From positions 1 through 20,568 of the IMG/VR virus record IMGVR_UViG_3300023116_003268: a stretch of 20,568 nucleotides of DNA. One strand, given 5' to 3'. Both the position numbers and the translations under genes were made by a program. Positions 4,559 to 13,434 of the stretch are shown here, piece by piece. The notes under the pieces are model-generated. The model made no database searches, was not told the origin of the DNA, and saw nothing but the letters and a program-made list of their open reading frames with translations. Position 1 is the stretch's first letter. Each line of letters starts with the position of its first letter. The DNA is from a virus.

Positions 4559-7500
4559 ATGGCAAAACAAGAAGTAGATATTGGTGTTGAGGGCAATGAC
4601 GGCACAGGCGATAGTATTCGCGAGTCGTTTCGCAAAGTAAATGAAAACTTTACAGAACTTTATGCTGTCTTTGGACAAGAAGGCAGTCTAAGTTTTCTTT
4701 CATTAGGTGACACTCCAGAAGCTTTTGCTGATAATAAAATTGTTACAACAAATGCTACTGGAGATGCAATAATATTTTCTAGTATTACATCAACAGATGG
4801 CACTATTGGTGTTGACTTAATATCAAATCCTGGAAACATTGACCTAACTGTTACAGCCATTGAAATTGTCCAAGACACTGTTGCTCCGACTTTAGGTGGA
4901 CATTTGAGTGGTGAAGGAATTTTTGCAATCGGTGGCGTTGCTATTAGTGAGGCAGCGGCTGCTGCTCTAAGTAATCAGCCTGGTAGAGCAGAAATTTATA
5001 CAATAGATGATCTTGTAATTACCAAAGGCTATGCAGACAGAAGATATATCACAAGTGGCTTACCTATTCGTGTTGCAGAAGAACCAGCAAGTGCTGAAGG
5101 ATTTACTAAAACAATAGATTTTTACAATGGAGACGGTCATTTAGTATTTTCTAGCGGACATGGATTTGACAGTGGTGTAAACGGAACTCCATATATTTTC
5201 AATGCTGAAGATACAGATCCGACAAACTTAACTACTGGCACTACATACTATATTAGATACGAATCAGATACAGAACTTTCAGTATTCTTAGACAGAGTCT
5301 ACGCAGAAGCTGAAAGTGATTCTTTTGCAGAGCCTTTCAAAGTTGTTGTTTCAGGTGCTATTGCTGCTGACGATACTCACACTATAACTGATGCTGCTTA
5401 TGATGACAGCCTTGAAGGTAACTTCTTAAGTGATGTAGCAATGCCTCGTAAGAGTGTTGTGCGTAGAACAGGCGACACAATGACCGGTACTTTGACACTA
5501 AGTGATCATCCAGGCGACTTAGCAGGGTCTGGAACTCCAAATGGTCAAAGTGATTTACAAGCTGCTACAAAATTTTATGTAGACAATACTGCGTATAGTT
5601 CTCCAGAAGTACTATTTGTTAGCACAGCAGGTGACGATACAATGCAAGGAGTGCCATTTGGCAAGGAAGGTACAGCAAATACATATGCGTTTAGATCTGT
5701 AAATGCAGCAGCTAGAAGAGCAGCAGAAATTATAGAAACTGCTCCAGAAGAACCAGGACCTTATTTTCAAACACTGAGTTATGGTGCAACACCTATCACA
5801 GCAGGGACAGCAGCACAAGTAACAGCAGGCGGAGTAGAAAGTGCTGTTAATACAGGCACAAGGAACATCCTTGGAAACAATAGAAAGTTCTTACAAAAAG
5901 AAGTTATAGGGTACATTGCATTTACATATCCTGATTTTGCTTACAATGTTGAGTTGTGTGAAAGGGATTTAGGATTAATAATAGATGCTGTAGGATTTGA
6001 CGCAACTAGAGGTGATACTGCAAACTTTTTATCAAGACAGGCAGCTAGAAGATATTACTCCAGCGTGAGTGGCAGAATTGCAATTACATCCCAATTAGAA
6101 AGAACAGATGATAGTTTTGCTAAACTGGGCGAGTTTATTCAGGCTGTATTAACAAACAGCCTTTTCAATCCAAAAACAGTAACAGCAATTACAAAGAAAT
6201 CCGGTGATAATCCTGCGGTTGTTACAACAAGTACAGCACACAACTTGTCAGACGGCAATCAAATTATTTTTAAAACAGTGTCAGGCATGACTCAAATTAT
6301 TGATGAAATAATTTATGTCAAAAAGATTACAGATACTACAGTAGAATTGTTTACAGATTCTACATTATCGACACCTTATGATAACAGTTCTTATACAACA
6401 TTTGTAAATGATGGATCAGCACAGATTGGTGTAAGATACCAATCAAAGTTTGACCAGGACACAAGCATTTCAGCTCTTTCTCCTACAGACAATGGTTATA
6501 TTGCAGTCACACAAAACATTAATTTAATTAGAAATATCATCAAGAATGGCATCAATGCAGGTGCAGACATTGCATATGGTAATAGATATCAATTAATAAC
6601 TGATAACAGCAGTGCAGGGGAACTTGACCAAACTAACCCTGACAACGTTGATGCACTGCCAGGTAAAGTTATCAGAGGTAAACGTAGTGGTGCAATAGGT
6701 AGAATTATCACCTACACACAAAATACAGGTGGTACTACTTTCTTCCTTCAACCACTAGAAGCAAAAGACTTTGAGGCGGGAGAAGAATTAGAACTAGGAA
6801 ATTATGTAAATGCAAAACAAGTAGTTATACGTGTAGAAGCAGGTATTTACGAAGAAGACTATCCTATTAAATTATCAAGAAACGTATCGCTCAAAGGTGA
6901 CGAATTTAGACGTGTTATTATTCGTCCTAAAAGAAGAGTTTCTCAGTCCACATGGGCTGATACCTATTTTTATAGAGACAAAGAATTTGACGGTAATACT
7001 CTACTAACCACTGGTACGCCATTTATTAACCAAGTTGGACAAACCCAAGGCTATTTTGGTAGACACTATTTATTAGACAATACGAAAGCCCTTAACGTAG
7101 GTAATGCTATTAACAATTTAGGAAAGTATAATAAAGCCGCAGAAGTACTCAAATTAAATAGAGAATTTATCCAAGCAGAAGTTGGCGAATATGCAGATGC
7201 AACCTATCCTACACTATTTTCTATTGTAAGCAGAGCAAAATGCGAAAGAGACGTAGGACTAATTGTTGATGCTTTGGTAAACGATTTACAACGTGGAGGC
7301 GAAGAAGCTACACTAGAAGCACAAGGGGAATACTATGCAGGCGCACTTACTCCAGGTACAGAAGCAGAAACTGCTGATTCGATTGCACAAATATCTTCTA
7401 TAGCAGCAGATTTACTTGCAGGCGTTGACCCAGCAGGAAGCGGATTTAACAGAGGATCAGTAGACGTAGATCTTACCCAAGGCATTGTGGAACCTGCGTG

Positions 7501-10500
7501 GTCAGCTGGTACAGATTATGCCCAAGGTGATTTTGTTAAAACTACTAGAGGTGTTACTAATTTCTATTATAGGGCATTAGTTTCACATACTGCTGAAGCA
7601 AGTGATCAAGATGTTGGTGGCAGCAATGACCAAGAATTAACAAACACCAATCGTTGGATAGCAGTTACAAGCAGCACCGAACAGGTTGGAGACTTAGTAG
7701 ACAAAGTCAACTTTGCATTTGACTCTAACTATAATCCACCTAAGCGTAATGATGATGACGGTGTTGATGTCTTTATGATGGACGATGCTACTATTGTTAG
7801 AAACGTCACTGTGCAAGGTCACGGTGGCTTTATGTGTGTGCTTGATCCAGTAGGACAAGTATTGACTAAGTCACCTTACATACAAACAGCTACTAGTTTT
7901 TCTAGATCACGTAATGCAAAAGCATTTACAGGAGGCATGTTTGTAGATGCATTCTGCGGAAATATTCCTATGCGAGTATTAGGAAACTCTGGAAACAGTT
8001 CTACTTTTGGAATTACTGGAAGTAACGTAACATTAGATGCGTTTACACTTGTAGTAGAGTCCTTAGATGTAGGAGGCGAACCACAAGGATTGAAACTGCG
8101 TTTACCACAGTTACCTGCACCTTTCTATTTTGATGGTATTAGATACCAAGTAAATGCAATATCAAACTATGACAGCGGAACAGGTAAAGCAGTATTGTAT
8201 CTAGATCCAAGTTCGGGCAATGACCTAGGTTGGAACAAGGCAGGCGCAGATAATGTTGGTGATCCAGGCCATGATGTTAATGATATTATACAAGACATTT
8301 TTTTACAAACTGCTGGTAACAGATCTATTTTAGGTAACGACTTTACACAAATTAACGATTTAGGATATGGACTTGTAACTACAAATGGTGCATTTTCAGA
8401 AATGGTTAGTATGTTTACATACTATACCCATGCTGCTTATTATGCAGCTAACGGTTCTGAAATACGTTCGCTTAATGGTTCCAATGGTTATGGTAACTTT
8501 GGTTTAGTTGCTGAAGGTGCTGACCCCAACGAAATACCAGACGAAGTTACAACACTTAAAAATATGGTGCAGCCTATTAAAGCATTTACCTATAGTGGTT
8601 TCACAAATGCTTCAGGTGACACAACAATAACTGTTTATGATTTCAAAGAAGCACCGATGTCAAACAGTTACATTTATATAGATCATGGCGGTGCAGTAGG
8701 ACCACTTAACTATAGAATCAGCAGAGTTGAAAACCTAGCAGATCCAAATGGCGGCGGTATTGGTGGTTTCGGTAAGGGCGGAGCTGTTATTGCAACAGGT
8801 GTAGAGTCTGTTAACAATGCAAGTATTACAGGTACAATACCTTCAGTAACAAGTACTTTCTTAAATGTTAAACAAAAGAGCACTTCAGGTAGTGGTGTTG
8901 GTGCAGAATTTACAATAGCAGTTACAGCAGGCACACCTAACACAGCATTGTTTACTGTTACTGACGTAGGCTATGGATACACTGCGGGAGATACAATTAC
9001 AATTGACGGTGCAGATATTGGTGGTGTATCTTCAACCAATGACCTTACTATACCAGTTACTTTAGCTTATGGTACAACACAAGGTACATATGTTGCTGCA
9101 CAAAAATCAGGCAGTATTTCAGCTATAACACAGGCAAATCCTGTAGTAGTAACTAGCACAGGACACACACTTACAAATGGTGAGAAAGTTTATTTCTCAG
9201 GCATAAGTGGTATGAATAATCTTAATACAGAATCATATTGGGTAGGCAACGTTACTGCAAACACATTTGAACTGTACACTAATGCAAGTTTAACTGTTCC
9301 ATTAAATGGATTGACTTTTGGTGCTTATACAAGTGGCGGTACATTCGAAACAAGCGGCGGCATAGGAAATCATGTATATAGATTAAGTTTACAAGAAGCC
9401 GGAAGTAATATCGATTATTATGGCGAACTACAAGATACTGTAACAAATAATACACTTATAGAATATAGACATGGCGAAAACTTTATATTTACAGGTGTTG
9501 CCGATTCTGAAGGGATTACTGAAAGACCAAGTACTGCTGTAAACTTTGATGAAAGTGACCTTGCTACATATAGAAGCACAGGCTTTACTCGATCAGATGA
9601 TCAAAATCAATCTTTGGGTTCTGACGAAATTAGAGCTACCTTTGATGCAACATTTGGATTTGAAGAATTAACTGTTAAATTTGCAAAACTTACAACTACT
9701 GACCCAGATAATGGAGCAAAAACATTAGGGTCATTAGTAGGCGATACTAAAATTGCGATTGAAGCAATTAATGACGCAGATATAGAAACTAGACTAGTTA
9801 CAGATGCGACAGATGCAACTAGTCAAACATTATTGCAGCCTGGAGATCCTGGTTACACAGGTGGTATGATATTTACTCATCAAGGTAAAACATTCCAAAT
9901 TATAGATTATCAACCAGTAGACTATGGTACGATTACTGGTGCAACACAAGCTGATCCAGTTGTAGTGTCAAGCACGGGTCATGGGTTAAGCAATGGTGAC
10001 GGTATAACTATTCGTAATGTAGGTGGTATGACTAATCTAAACGGTAACACCTTTTATGTAGGCAATGTAACTGCAAACACATTCGAACTTTATAGTGATA
10101 GCGCAATAACTAATACAATAGACGGCACAGGATATAATGCATATACCAGCGGAGGTCAATGGGTTGATGATGAAAGTGCTTGGTACATAGAAGTACAGGA
10201 TTATCAAGCCGATGGCGCAGATTGGGACATTACAGGATCTGCTGCAAACACTGGTATAAAAACAGCATTTACGAAAGAACAAAGTTTATTCGCAGGACTA
10301 CAAATTGGTACCACAGCTGAAATTACAATTAGTATTTCATTGTGTCGTGCTACAGGTCATGACTTTACACAAATTGGTACAGGCGGATTTAACACATCTA
10401 ACTATCCTAATGTGCTTTTAGGTAGACCTACAGAAGATAAAGCACCTGCATATAGTGATGAAGACAATGCAAGTAAAGCTCAGGTATGGGAGCGAAGAAA

Positions 10501-13303
10501 AGGTAGAGTGTTCTTTATCAGCTCAGACGAAAACGGATTCTTCCGTGTAGGTAAGTATTTTGTTGTCGACCAAGCAACAGGTAGTATTACATTCTCAGGC
10601 GAAGTAGGTATTTCAAGAGCAGCATCTCTAGGATTTAAAGACGGTGTTGTTATTAGCGAATTCTCAAATGACGAACTGTTTACTGATCTAAGTGACACAG
10701 CAGTACCTACAGAAAAAGCAATTGCAAACTATGTTAGTAGAAGATTAGGTCATAATGGATCTATACAATTAACTGGTAGTTCTAGATTTGATCCAGGATT
10801 TATGGCTCTAGATGGTTCCACAAAAATGGAAGCCAATATGAATATGAATAGTAATAAAATTACTAATCTTCTAGATCCAACTGATGATAACGATGCTGCT
10901 ACAAAAGATTATGTTGTACAAGCAACTACTAGTTACGATGAAATAGACGATCTAAGAAACGTGCTAATCCATGATAGGAACGGTACAGGGTTGGAACAAA
11001 AACAATTATTTGTTCCAACAGGATACAAGCGTTTAGTTGTCGATCCGTTAATAGGCACAATTGCAGACGGCGATACATTAAATGATGGCTCAAGCACTGC
11101 AACTGTAATTGCTACAGAAACTAGATTTGACTACGTTGAAAATAAAAACGTGCAAATTATAACCTACGATTTATTAACTGGGGCAGGTTTCAATACAACT
11201 CTAACTCCTGTTTACGTAGGACCAGGCGGTAGTCCGACTGCAACTGCTACTGTTTTAGAAAATCCAATAGACGAATTTGCAAATGCAAGTGAAAAAACTA
11301 CTAGTGATATTAATATAACAATTAGTAGAAGCTCTAGTGCGCCTTATACAGAGGTAGATCTACAGATAGAAGCACAGGCAATTCTAAACAGTGACGTTAA
11401 CGATGATGCAGAAATATCACAAGCTAAATTGTTAATGAATCGAGCAAAGCCTCTTTCAAGTAGTACAGGGTTGTATGGTACAGATGGAGATGCAGGAAGC
11501 ATAGGAGAAGGTGATCCTGATGGTACTGGTAGAACAGGACAAAGTTCCAGAGGTTTGGCAGCATTCGAATATGATAGTTTTGCTGAAGATGTACAACTTA
11601 CAGTTACTACAGCGAATATTACAGCAGATGCAGGAGATATACTTTACCAAGGTGATCCAAGCACAGGCACAAAACCAACTGGCTATGTTGTTAATTCTGT
11701 AATTAACCAACCCATAGTTATTATTAGAACAAGTGATGTTTGGGTTGATGACGAAACTACTCCTATTTACAAATCAACTGTTACAAATGGCGTAGCTGGA
11801 ACTGCTACAAATATTTCAAGTACAGTGTTTTCAGGAGGCTATCTAAGATCTGGCTACATCAATCTAAAAGACAGAGGTGTTGCATTTGAAAAGCTCCCTA
11901 ATTTGACTGGTGGAAACTTAGGCGATGACTATGGTGGTAGTGCTATAGGTAGAGCAACAGACGGCAACGGTGCTGCTGAAGAAGTTTCATTCGCAACAAT
12001 CATAGACCAAGGTAGAGGTTTAGCAGACAGTGATTTTGGAACAGAAAGAGCTTATTACAGCAATCCTCCTACAAATACTATTGTAAATGACCCAGGTGAT
12101 GTATTAATACAATATGGTACTCCAGGTGACGGTAACTACGCTTATACCAACATAGCGTATGATAACAGTAATAACTCTATTGCAAAACGAGACATCAATG
12201 GTAAAATACAGGCAACTGGTTATATTATTGGCGGTGTAAGTACACAGGAAATTTTGTCAGAAAGTTCTGGAACACTAAGTTTCAAAACTCCAGCACAAGG
12301 TACAATACTTACTGCAAGTGGAGCTACTAAGCCTACTTTAAACACAGGCGGTGCAATACGTGTAGGTGACATAGCAGCATATAGCGAAAGTAACTTACAT
12401 GCTGCTAGTGATTTTGGTACTTCAGGAGGCTCAACTGAAACATCTGCACTAGCTGCTCGTTGGATTTATAGTTCGTTTATAGAAGCACCAGATGAAAAAG
12501 ATGCAACAGGAACTGGTGTCGGTATTGGTGCAGGTATTGGTAAGACACTTGCTACTGCTGATACTATAACCTTTATAACAGGCGGTAACGTTGAAGCTAG
12601 GGTTACAACAACAGGTGTTGAAACAGATGATATAAGAAGTATAAGCACTAATACAAATCTAACACTCAGTGGTAATGGTACAGGTATAGTATATGTTAAT
12701 GATAATTTAGATGTTAACGGTACATTTAGTGCAACTTCACTAGAAGCAGACAACATTAGTTCTGAAAGTTCAAATACAGATCTTACATTGAGCGGTAAAG
12801 GAACTGGTGTTGTGTATGTAAGTGATACACTTAAAACCACATCCATAACCACAGGGGCTGCTGCAACAGCAGGTACAATCACAGGAAACTGGACTCTTAC
12901 AACAGGAAGTAAATTTGAGGCAACATATGCTGACTTGGCAGAATACTATGAAGCTGATGTAGAATATGAAGTAGGTACTGTTGTAATATTTGGTGGAGAA
13001 AAAGAAATTACAAGCAGCAAGGAACACCGTTCTACTAGAGTTGCAGGTGTTGTTTCAGAAAACCCAGCCTATGTCATGAACGCAGAATGTCCAGGTATAG
13101 CAACTGCTATTGCATTGCAAGGTCGTGTTCCGGTTAAAGTAATTGGAAAAGTACGCAAAGGTGATATGCTTGTAGCAAGTGCAATACCGGGCTACGCAAT
13201 GGTTGATGCAGAACCTAAAGTTGGTAGTGTCATTGGTAAGGCTGTTGGTGAAAAACTAGACGGTGACAAAGGCATAGTAGAAGTTGTGGTAGGTAGATTG
13301 TAA
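4559..13303 (+). CDS. Giant 2914-residue tail fibre / virion surface protein
   Basis: One uninterrupted frame fills 43% of the window. N-terminus: a docking-type motif 'NDGTGDSIRESFRKVNENF' (13-31) shared with two other fibre genes here. Later parts: 'GDTMTGTLTL' and 'ATKFYVDN'; two copies of a CERD-type repeat (447-487, 872-914); beta-helix-like 'DYPIKLSRNVSLKGDEFRRV' near 765-785; a GDFVKT/W-rich module near 979-1040 that resembles a small carbohydrate-binding module; 'MMDDATIVRNVTVQGHGGF' near 1073-1091, a conserved element of marine phage fibres; and three FCCH-like modules (541-624, 1518-1597, 1789-1870). The last 125 residues, from 'YADLAEYYEADVEYEVGTVV', resemble C-terminal Peptidase_G2-type chaperone or self-cleavage domains. 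ACGGAG precedes the ATG. It likely recognises the host; the exact tail position is unknown. Confidence 0.9.
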   Translation: MAKQEVDIGVEGNDGTGDSIRESFRKVNENFTELYAVFGQEGSLSFLSLGDTPEAFADNKIVTTNATGDAIIFSSITSTDGTIGVDLISNPGNIDLTVTAIEIVQDTVAPTLGGHLSGEGIFAIGGVAISEAAAAALSNQPGRAEIYTIDDLVITKGYADRRYITSGLPIRVAEEPASAEGFTKTIDFYNGDGHLVFSSGHGFDSGVNGTPYIFNAEDTDPTNLTTGTTYYIRYESDTELSVFLDRVYAEAESDSFAEPFKVVVSGAIAADDTHTITDAAYDDSLEGNFLSDVAMPRKSVVRRTGDTMTGTLTLSDHPGDLAGSGTPNGQSDLQAATKFYVDNTAYSSPEVLFVSTAGDDTMQGVPFGKEGTANTYAFRSVNAAARRAAEIIETAPEEPGPYFQTLSYGATPITAGTAAQVTAGGVESAVNTGTRNILGNNRKFLQKEVIGYIAFTYPDFAYNVELCERDLGLIIDAVGFDATRGDTANFLSRQAARRYYSSVSGRIAITSQLERTDDSFAKLGEFIQAVLTNSLFNPKTVTAITKKSGDNPAVVTTSTAHNLSDGNQIIFKTVSGMTQIIDEIIYVKKITDTTVELFTDSTLSTPYDNSSYTTFVNDGSAQIGVRYQSKFDQDTSISALSPTDNGYIAVTQNINLIRNIIKNGINAGADIAYGNRYQLITDNSSAGELDQTNPDNVDALPGKVIRGKRSGAIGRIITYTQNTGGTTFFLQPLEAKDFEAGEELELGNYVNAKQVVIRVEAGIYEEDYPIKLSRNVSLKGDEFRRVIIRPKRRVSQSTWADTYFYRDKEFDGNTLLTTGTPFINQVGQTQGYFGRHYLLDNTKALNVGNAINNLGKYNKAAEVLKLNREFIQAEVGEYADATYPTLFSIVSRAKCERDVGLIVDALVNDLQRGGEEATLEAQGEYYAGALTPGTEAETADSIAQISSIAADLLAGVDPAGSGFNRGSVDVDLTQGIVEPAWSAGTDYAQGDFVKTTRGVTNFYYRALVSHTAEASDQDVGGSNDQELTNTNRWIAVTSSTEQVGDLVDKVNFAFDSNYNPPKRNDDDGVDVFMMDDATIVRNVTVQGHGGFMCVLDPVGQVLTKSPYIQTATSFSRSRNAKAFTGGMFVDAFCGNIPMRVLGNSGNSSTFGITGSNVTLDAFTLVVESLDVGGEPQGLKLRLPQLPAPFYFDGIRYQVNAISNYDSGTGKAVLYLDPSSGNDLGWNKAGADNVGDPGHDVNDIIQDIFLQTAGNRSILGNDFTQINDLGYGLVTTNGAFSEMVSMFTYYTHAAYYAANGSEIRSLNGSNGYGNFGLVAEGADPNEIPDEVTTLKNMVQPIKAFTYSGFTNASGDTTITVYDFKEAPMSNSYIYIDHGGAVGPLNYRISRVENLADPNGGGIGGFGKGGAVIATGVESVNNASITGTIPSVTSTFLNVKQKSTSGSGVGAEFTIAVTAGTPNTALFTVTDVGYGYTAGDTITIDGADIGGVSSTNDLTIPVTLAYGTTQGTYVAAQKSGSISAITQANPVVVTSTGHTLTNGEKVYFSGISGMNNLNTESYWVGNVTANTFELYTNASLTVPLNGLTFGAYTSGGTFETSGGIGNHVYRLSLQEAGSNIDYYGELQDTVTNNTLIEYRHGENFIFTGVADSEGITERPSTAVNFDESDLATYRSTGFTRSDDQNQSLGSDEIRATFDATFGFEELTVKFAKLTTTDPDNGAKTLGSLVGDTKIAIEAINDADIETRLVTDATDATSQTLLQPGDPGYTGGMIFTHQGKTFQIIDYQPVDYGTITGATQADPVVVSSTGHGLSNGDGITIRNVGGMTNLNGNTFYVGNVTANTFELYSDSAITNTIDGTGYNAYTSGGQWVDDESAWYIEVQDYQADGADWDITGSAANTGIKTAFTKEQSLFAGLQIGTTAEITISISLCRATGHDFTQIGTGGFNTSNYPNVLLGRPTEDKAPAYSDEDNASKAQVWERRKGRVFFISSDENGFFRVGKYFVVDQATGSITFSGEVGISRAASLGFKDGVVISEFSNDELFTDLSDTAVPTEKAIANYVSRRLGHNGSIQLTGSSRFDPGFMALDGSTKMEANMNMNSNKITNLLDPTDDNDAATKDYVVQATTSYDEIDDLRNVLIHDRNGTGLEQKQLFVPTGYKRLVVDPLIGTIADGDTLNDGSSTATVIATETRFDYVENKNVQIITYDLLTGAGFNTTLTPVYVGPGGSPTATATVLENPIDEFANASEKTTSDINITISRSSSAPYTEVDLQIEAQAILNSDVNDDAEISQAKLLMNRAKPLSSSTGLYGTDGDAGSIGEGDPDGTGRTGQSSRGLAAFEYDSFAEDVQLTVTTANITADAGDILYQGDPSTGTKPTGYVVNSVINQPIVIIRTSDVWVDDETTPIYKSTVTNGVAGTATNISSTVFSGGYLRSGYINLKDRGVAFEKLPNLTGGNLGDDYGGSAIGRATDGNGAAEEVSFATIIDQGRGLADSDFGTERAYYSNPPTNTIVNDPGDVLIQYGTPGDGNYAYTNIAYDNSNNSIAKRDINGKIQATGYIIGGVSTQEILSESSGTLSFKTPAQGTILTASGATKPTLNTGGAIRVGDIAAYSESNLHAASDFGTSGGSTETSALAARWIYSSFIEAPDEKDATGTGVGIGAGIGKTLATADTITFITGGNVEARVTTTGVETDDIRSISTNTNLTLSGNGTGIVYVNDNLDVNGTFSATSLEADNISSESSNTDLTLSGKGTGVVYVSDTLKTTSITTGAAATAGTITGNWTLTTGSKFEATYADLAEYYEADVEYEVGTVVIFGGEKEITSSKEHRSTRVAGVVSENPAYVMNAECPGIATAIALQGRVPVKVIGKVRKGDMLVASAIPGYAMVDAEPKVGSVIGKAVGEKLDGDKGIVEVVVGRL
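5897..6020 (+). repeat. CERD-type internal repeat, copy 1 (giant fibre)
   Basis: Encodes a segment with EV-x2-Y-x4-TYP, then 'CERDLGLIIDAVGFDATRG'. The second copy at 7171-7300 has the same order of EV, Y, TYP, CERD, GLI, DA and RG. The copies are about 425 residues apart, on either side of the beta-helix-like region. This is protein-level repetition; the DNA has diverged. Confidence 0.7.
6178..6430 (+). repeat. FCCH-like beta module, copy 1 (giant fibre)
   Basis: Encodes roughly residues 541-624: 'AITKKSGDNPAVVTTSTAHN' followed by 'LSDGNQIIF', 'VSGMTQI' and 'TTVELFTDS'. This is the most divergent of three copies of a module of about 80 residues. It resembles the E1 FCCH domain often annotated in phage fibre proteins. 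Confidence 0.65.
7171..7300 (+). repeat. CERD-type internal repeat, copy 2 (giant fibre)
   Basis: Encodes 'QAEVGEY', 'TYPTLFSIVSRAKCERDVGL' and 'IVDALVNDLQRGG'. It matches copy 1 at 5897-6020 in motif order and spacing up to the RG pair, then diverges. Confidence 0.7.
9111..9350 (+). repeat. FCCH-like beta module, copy 2 (giant fibre)
   Basis: Encodes about residues 1518-1597: 'ISAITQANPVVVTSTGH', 'LTNGEKVYFSGISGMNNLN', 'VGNVTANTFELY', 'AYTSGGTF'. It is closely related to copy 3; the 12-residue 'VGNVTANTFELY' is identical in both. Confidence 0.8.
9924..10167 (+). repeat. FCCH-like beta module, copy 3 (giant fibre)
   Basis: Encodes about residues 1789-1870: 'ITGATQADPVVVSSTGHG', 'LSNGDGITIRNVGGMTNLN', 'VGNVTANTFELY', 'AYTSGGQW'. 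The similarity with copy 2 points to duplication or recombination within the gene or with another fibre gene. Confidence 0.8.
12652..12831 (+). repeat. Tandem LTLSGxGTG repeat before the C-terminal domain
   Basis: Two tandem units 120 bases (40 residues) apart, encoding 'TNLTLSGNGTGIVYVNDNL' and 'TDLTLSGKGTGVVYVSDTL'. They lead into the C-terminal domain that begins near 12926, and probably form a repetitive beta stalk. Confidence 0.75.
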
Positions 13304-13431
13304 TGGCGCAAAAACCTAAACCAATTGTACAAACAACGCGAGATGGGCTTAAAGTAACTGTCTATCCCTCAAAAGGTGGCACTGGTATCATTATAGAACC
13401 AAAAACCGATAAATATAAAAAACAGGATTAA
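13303..13431 (+). CDS. 42-residue microprotein between two fibre genes
   Basis: A short frame starting at an ATG that overlaps the stop of the giant fibre gene (TAATG, 13301-13305). It encodes MAQKPKPIVQTTRDG, then 'LKVTVYPSKGGTGIIIEP' and a lysine-rich end. It has no membrane segment or Cys. The TAATG overlap supports translation by termination-reinitiation, and the stop is 3 bases before the next fibre start. The strand-rich middle could be a small beta hairpin. I do not recognise a family. A late promoter for the next gene lies inside its last codons. It could be a real fibre-assembly peptide or only a linker that carries the promoter. Confidence 0.5.
   Translation: MAQKPKPIVQTTRDGLKVTVYPSKGGTGIIIEPKTDKYKKQD
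13407..13415 (+). promoter_or_regulatory. T4-type late promoter CGATAAATA
   Basis: The same nine bases as at 4163, 15309 and 18106. The last A is 20 bases before ATG 13435. It sits within the end of the microprotein frame. The predicted RNA would start near 13422, just before the weak CAGGA ribosome site. Confidence 0.7.
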
Positions 13432-13434
13432 AAG

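Noticed and set aside
5612-5818. Cys-rich minus-strand frame in the giant fibre gene
   Set aside because: Cysteines come from the complement of GCA-rich Ala codons; the spacing does not form a zinc site.
12466-12882. Long minus-strand frame (138 codons) inside the giant fibre gene
   Set aside because: Low-complexity Val/Pro/Ser/Leu sequence that mirrors the Thr/Gly-rich fibre codons on the other strand; no ribosome site or family motif.
11456-13027. Further Cys/Ile-rich minus-strand frames and one plus-strand alternative frame
   Set aside because: Typical shadows of repetitive fibre codons, with no independent support.
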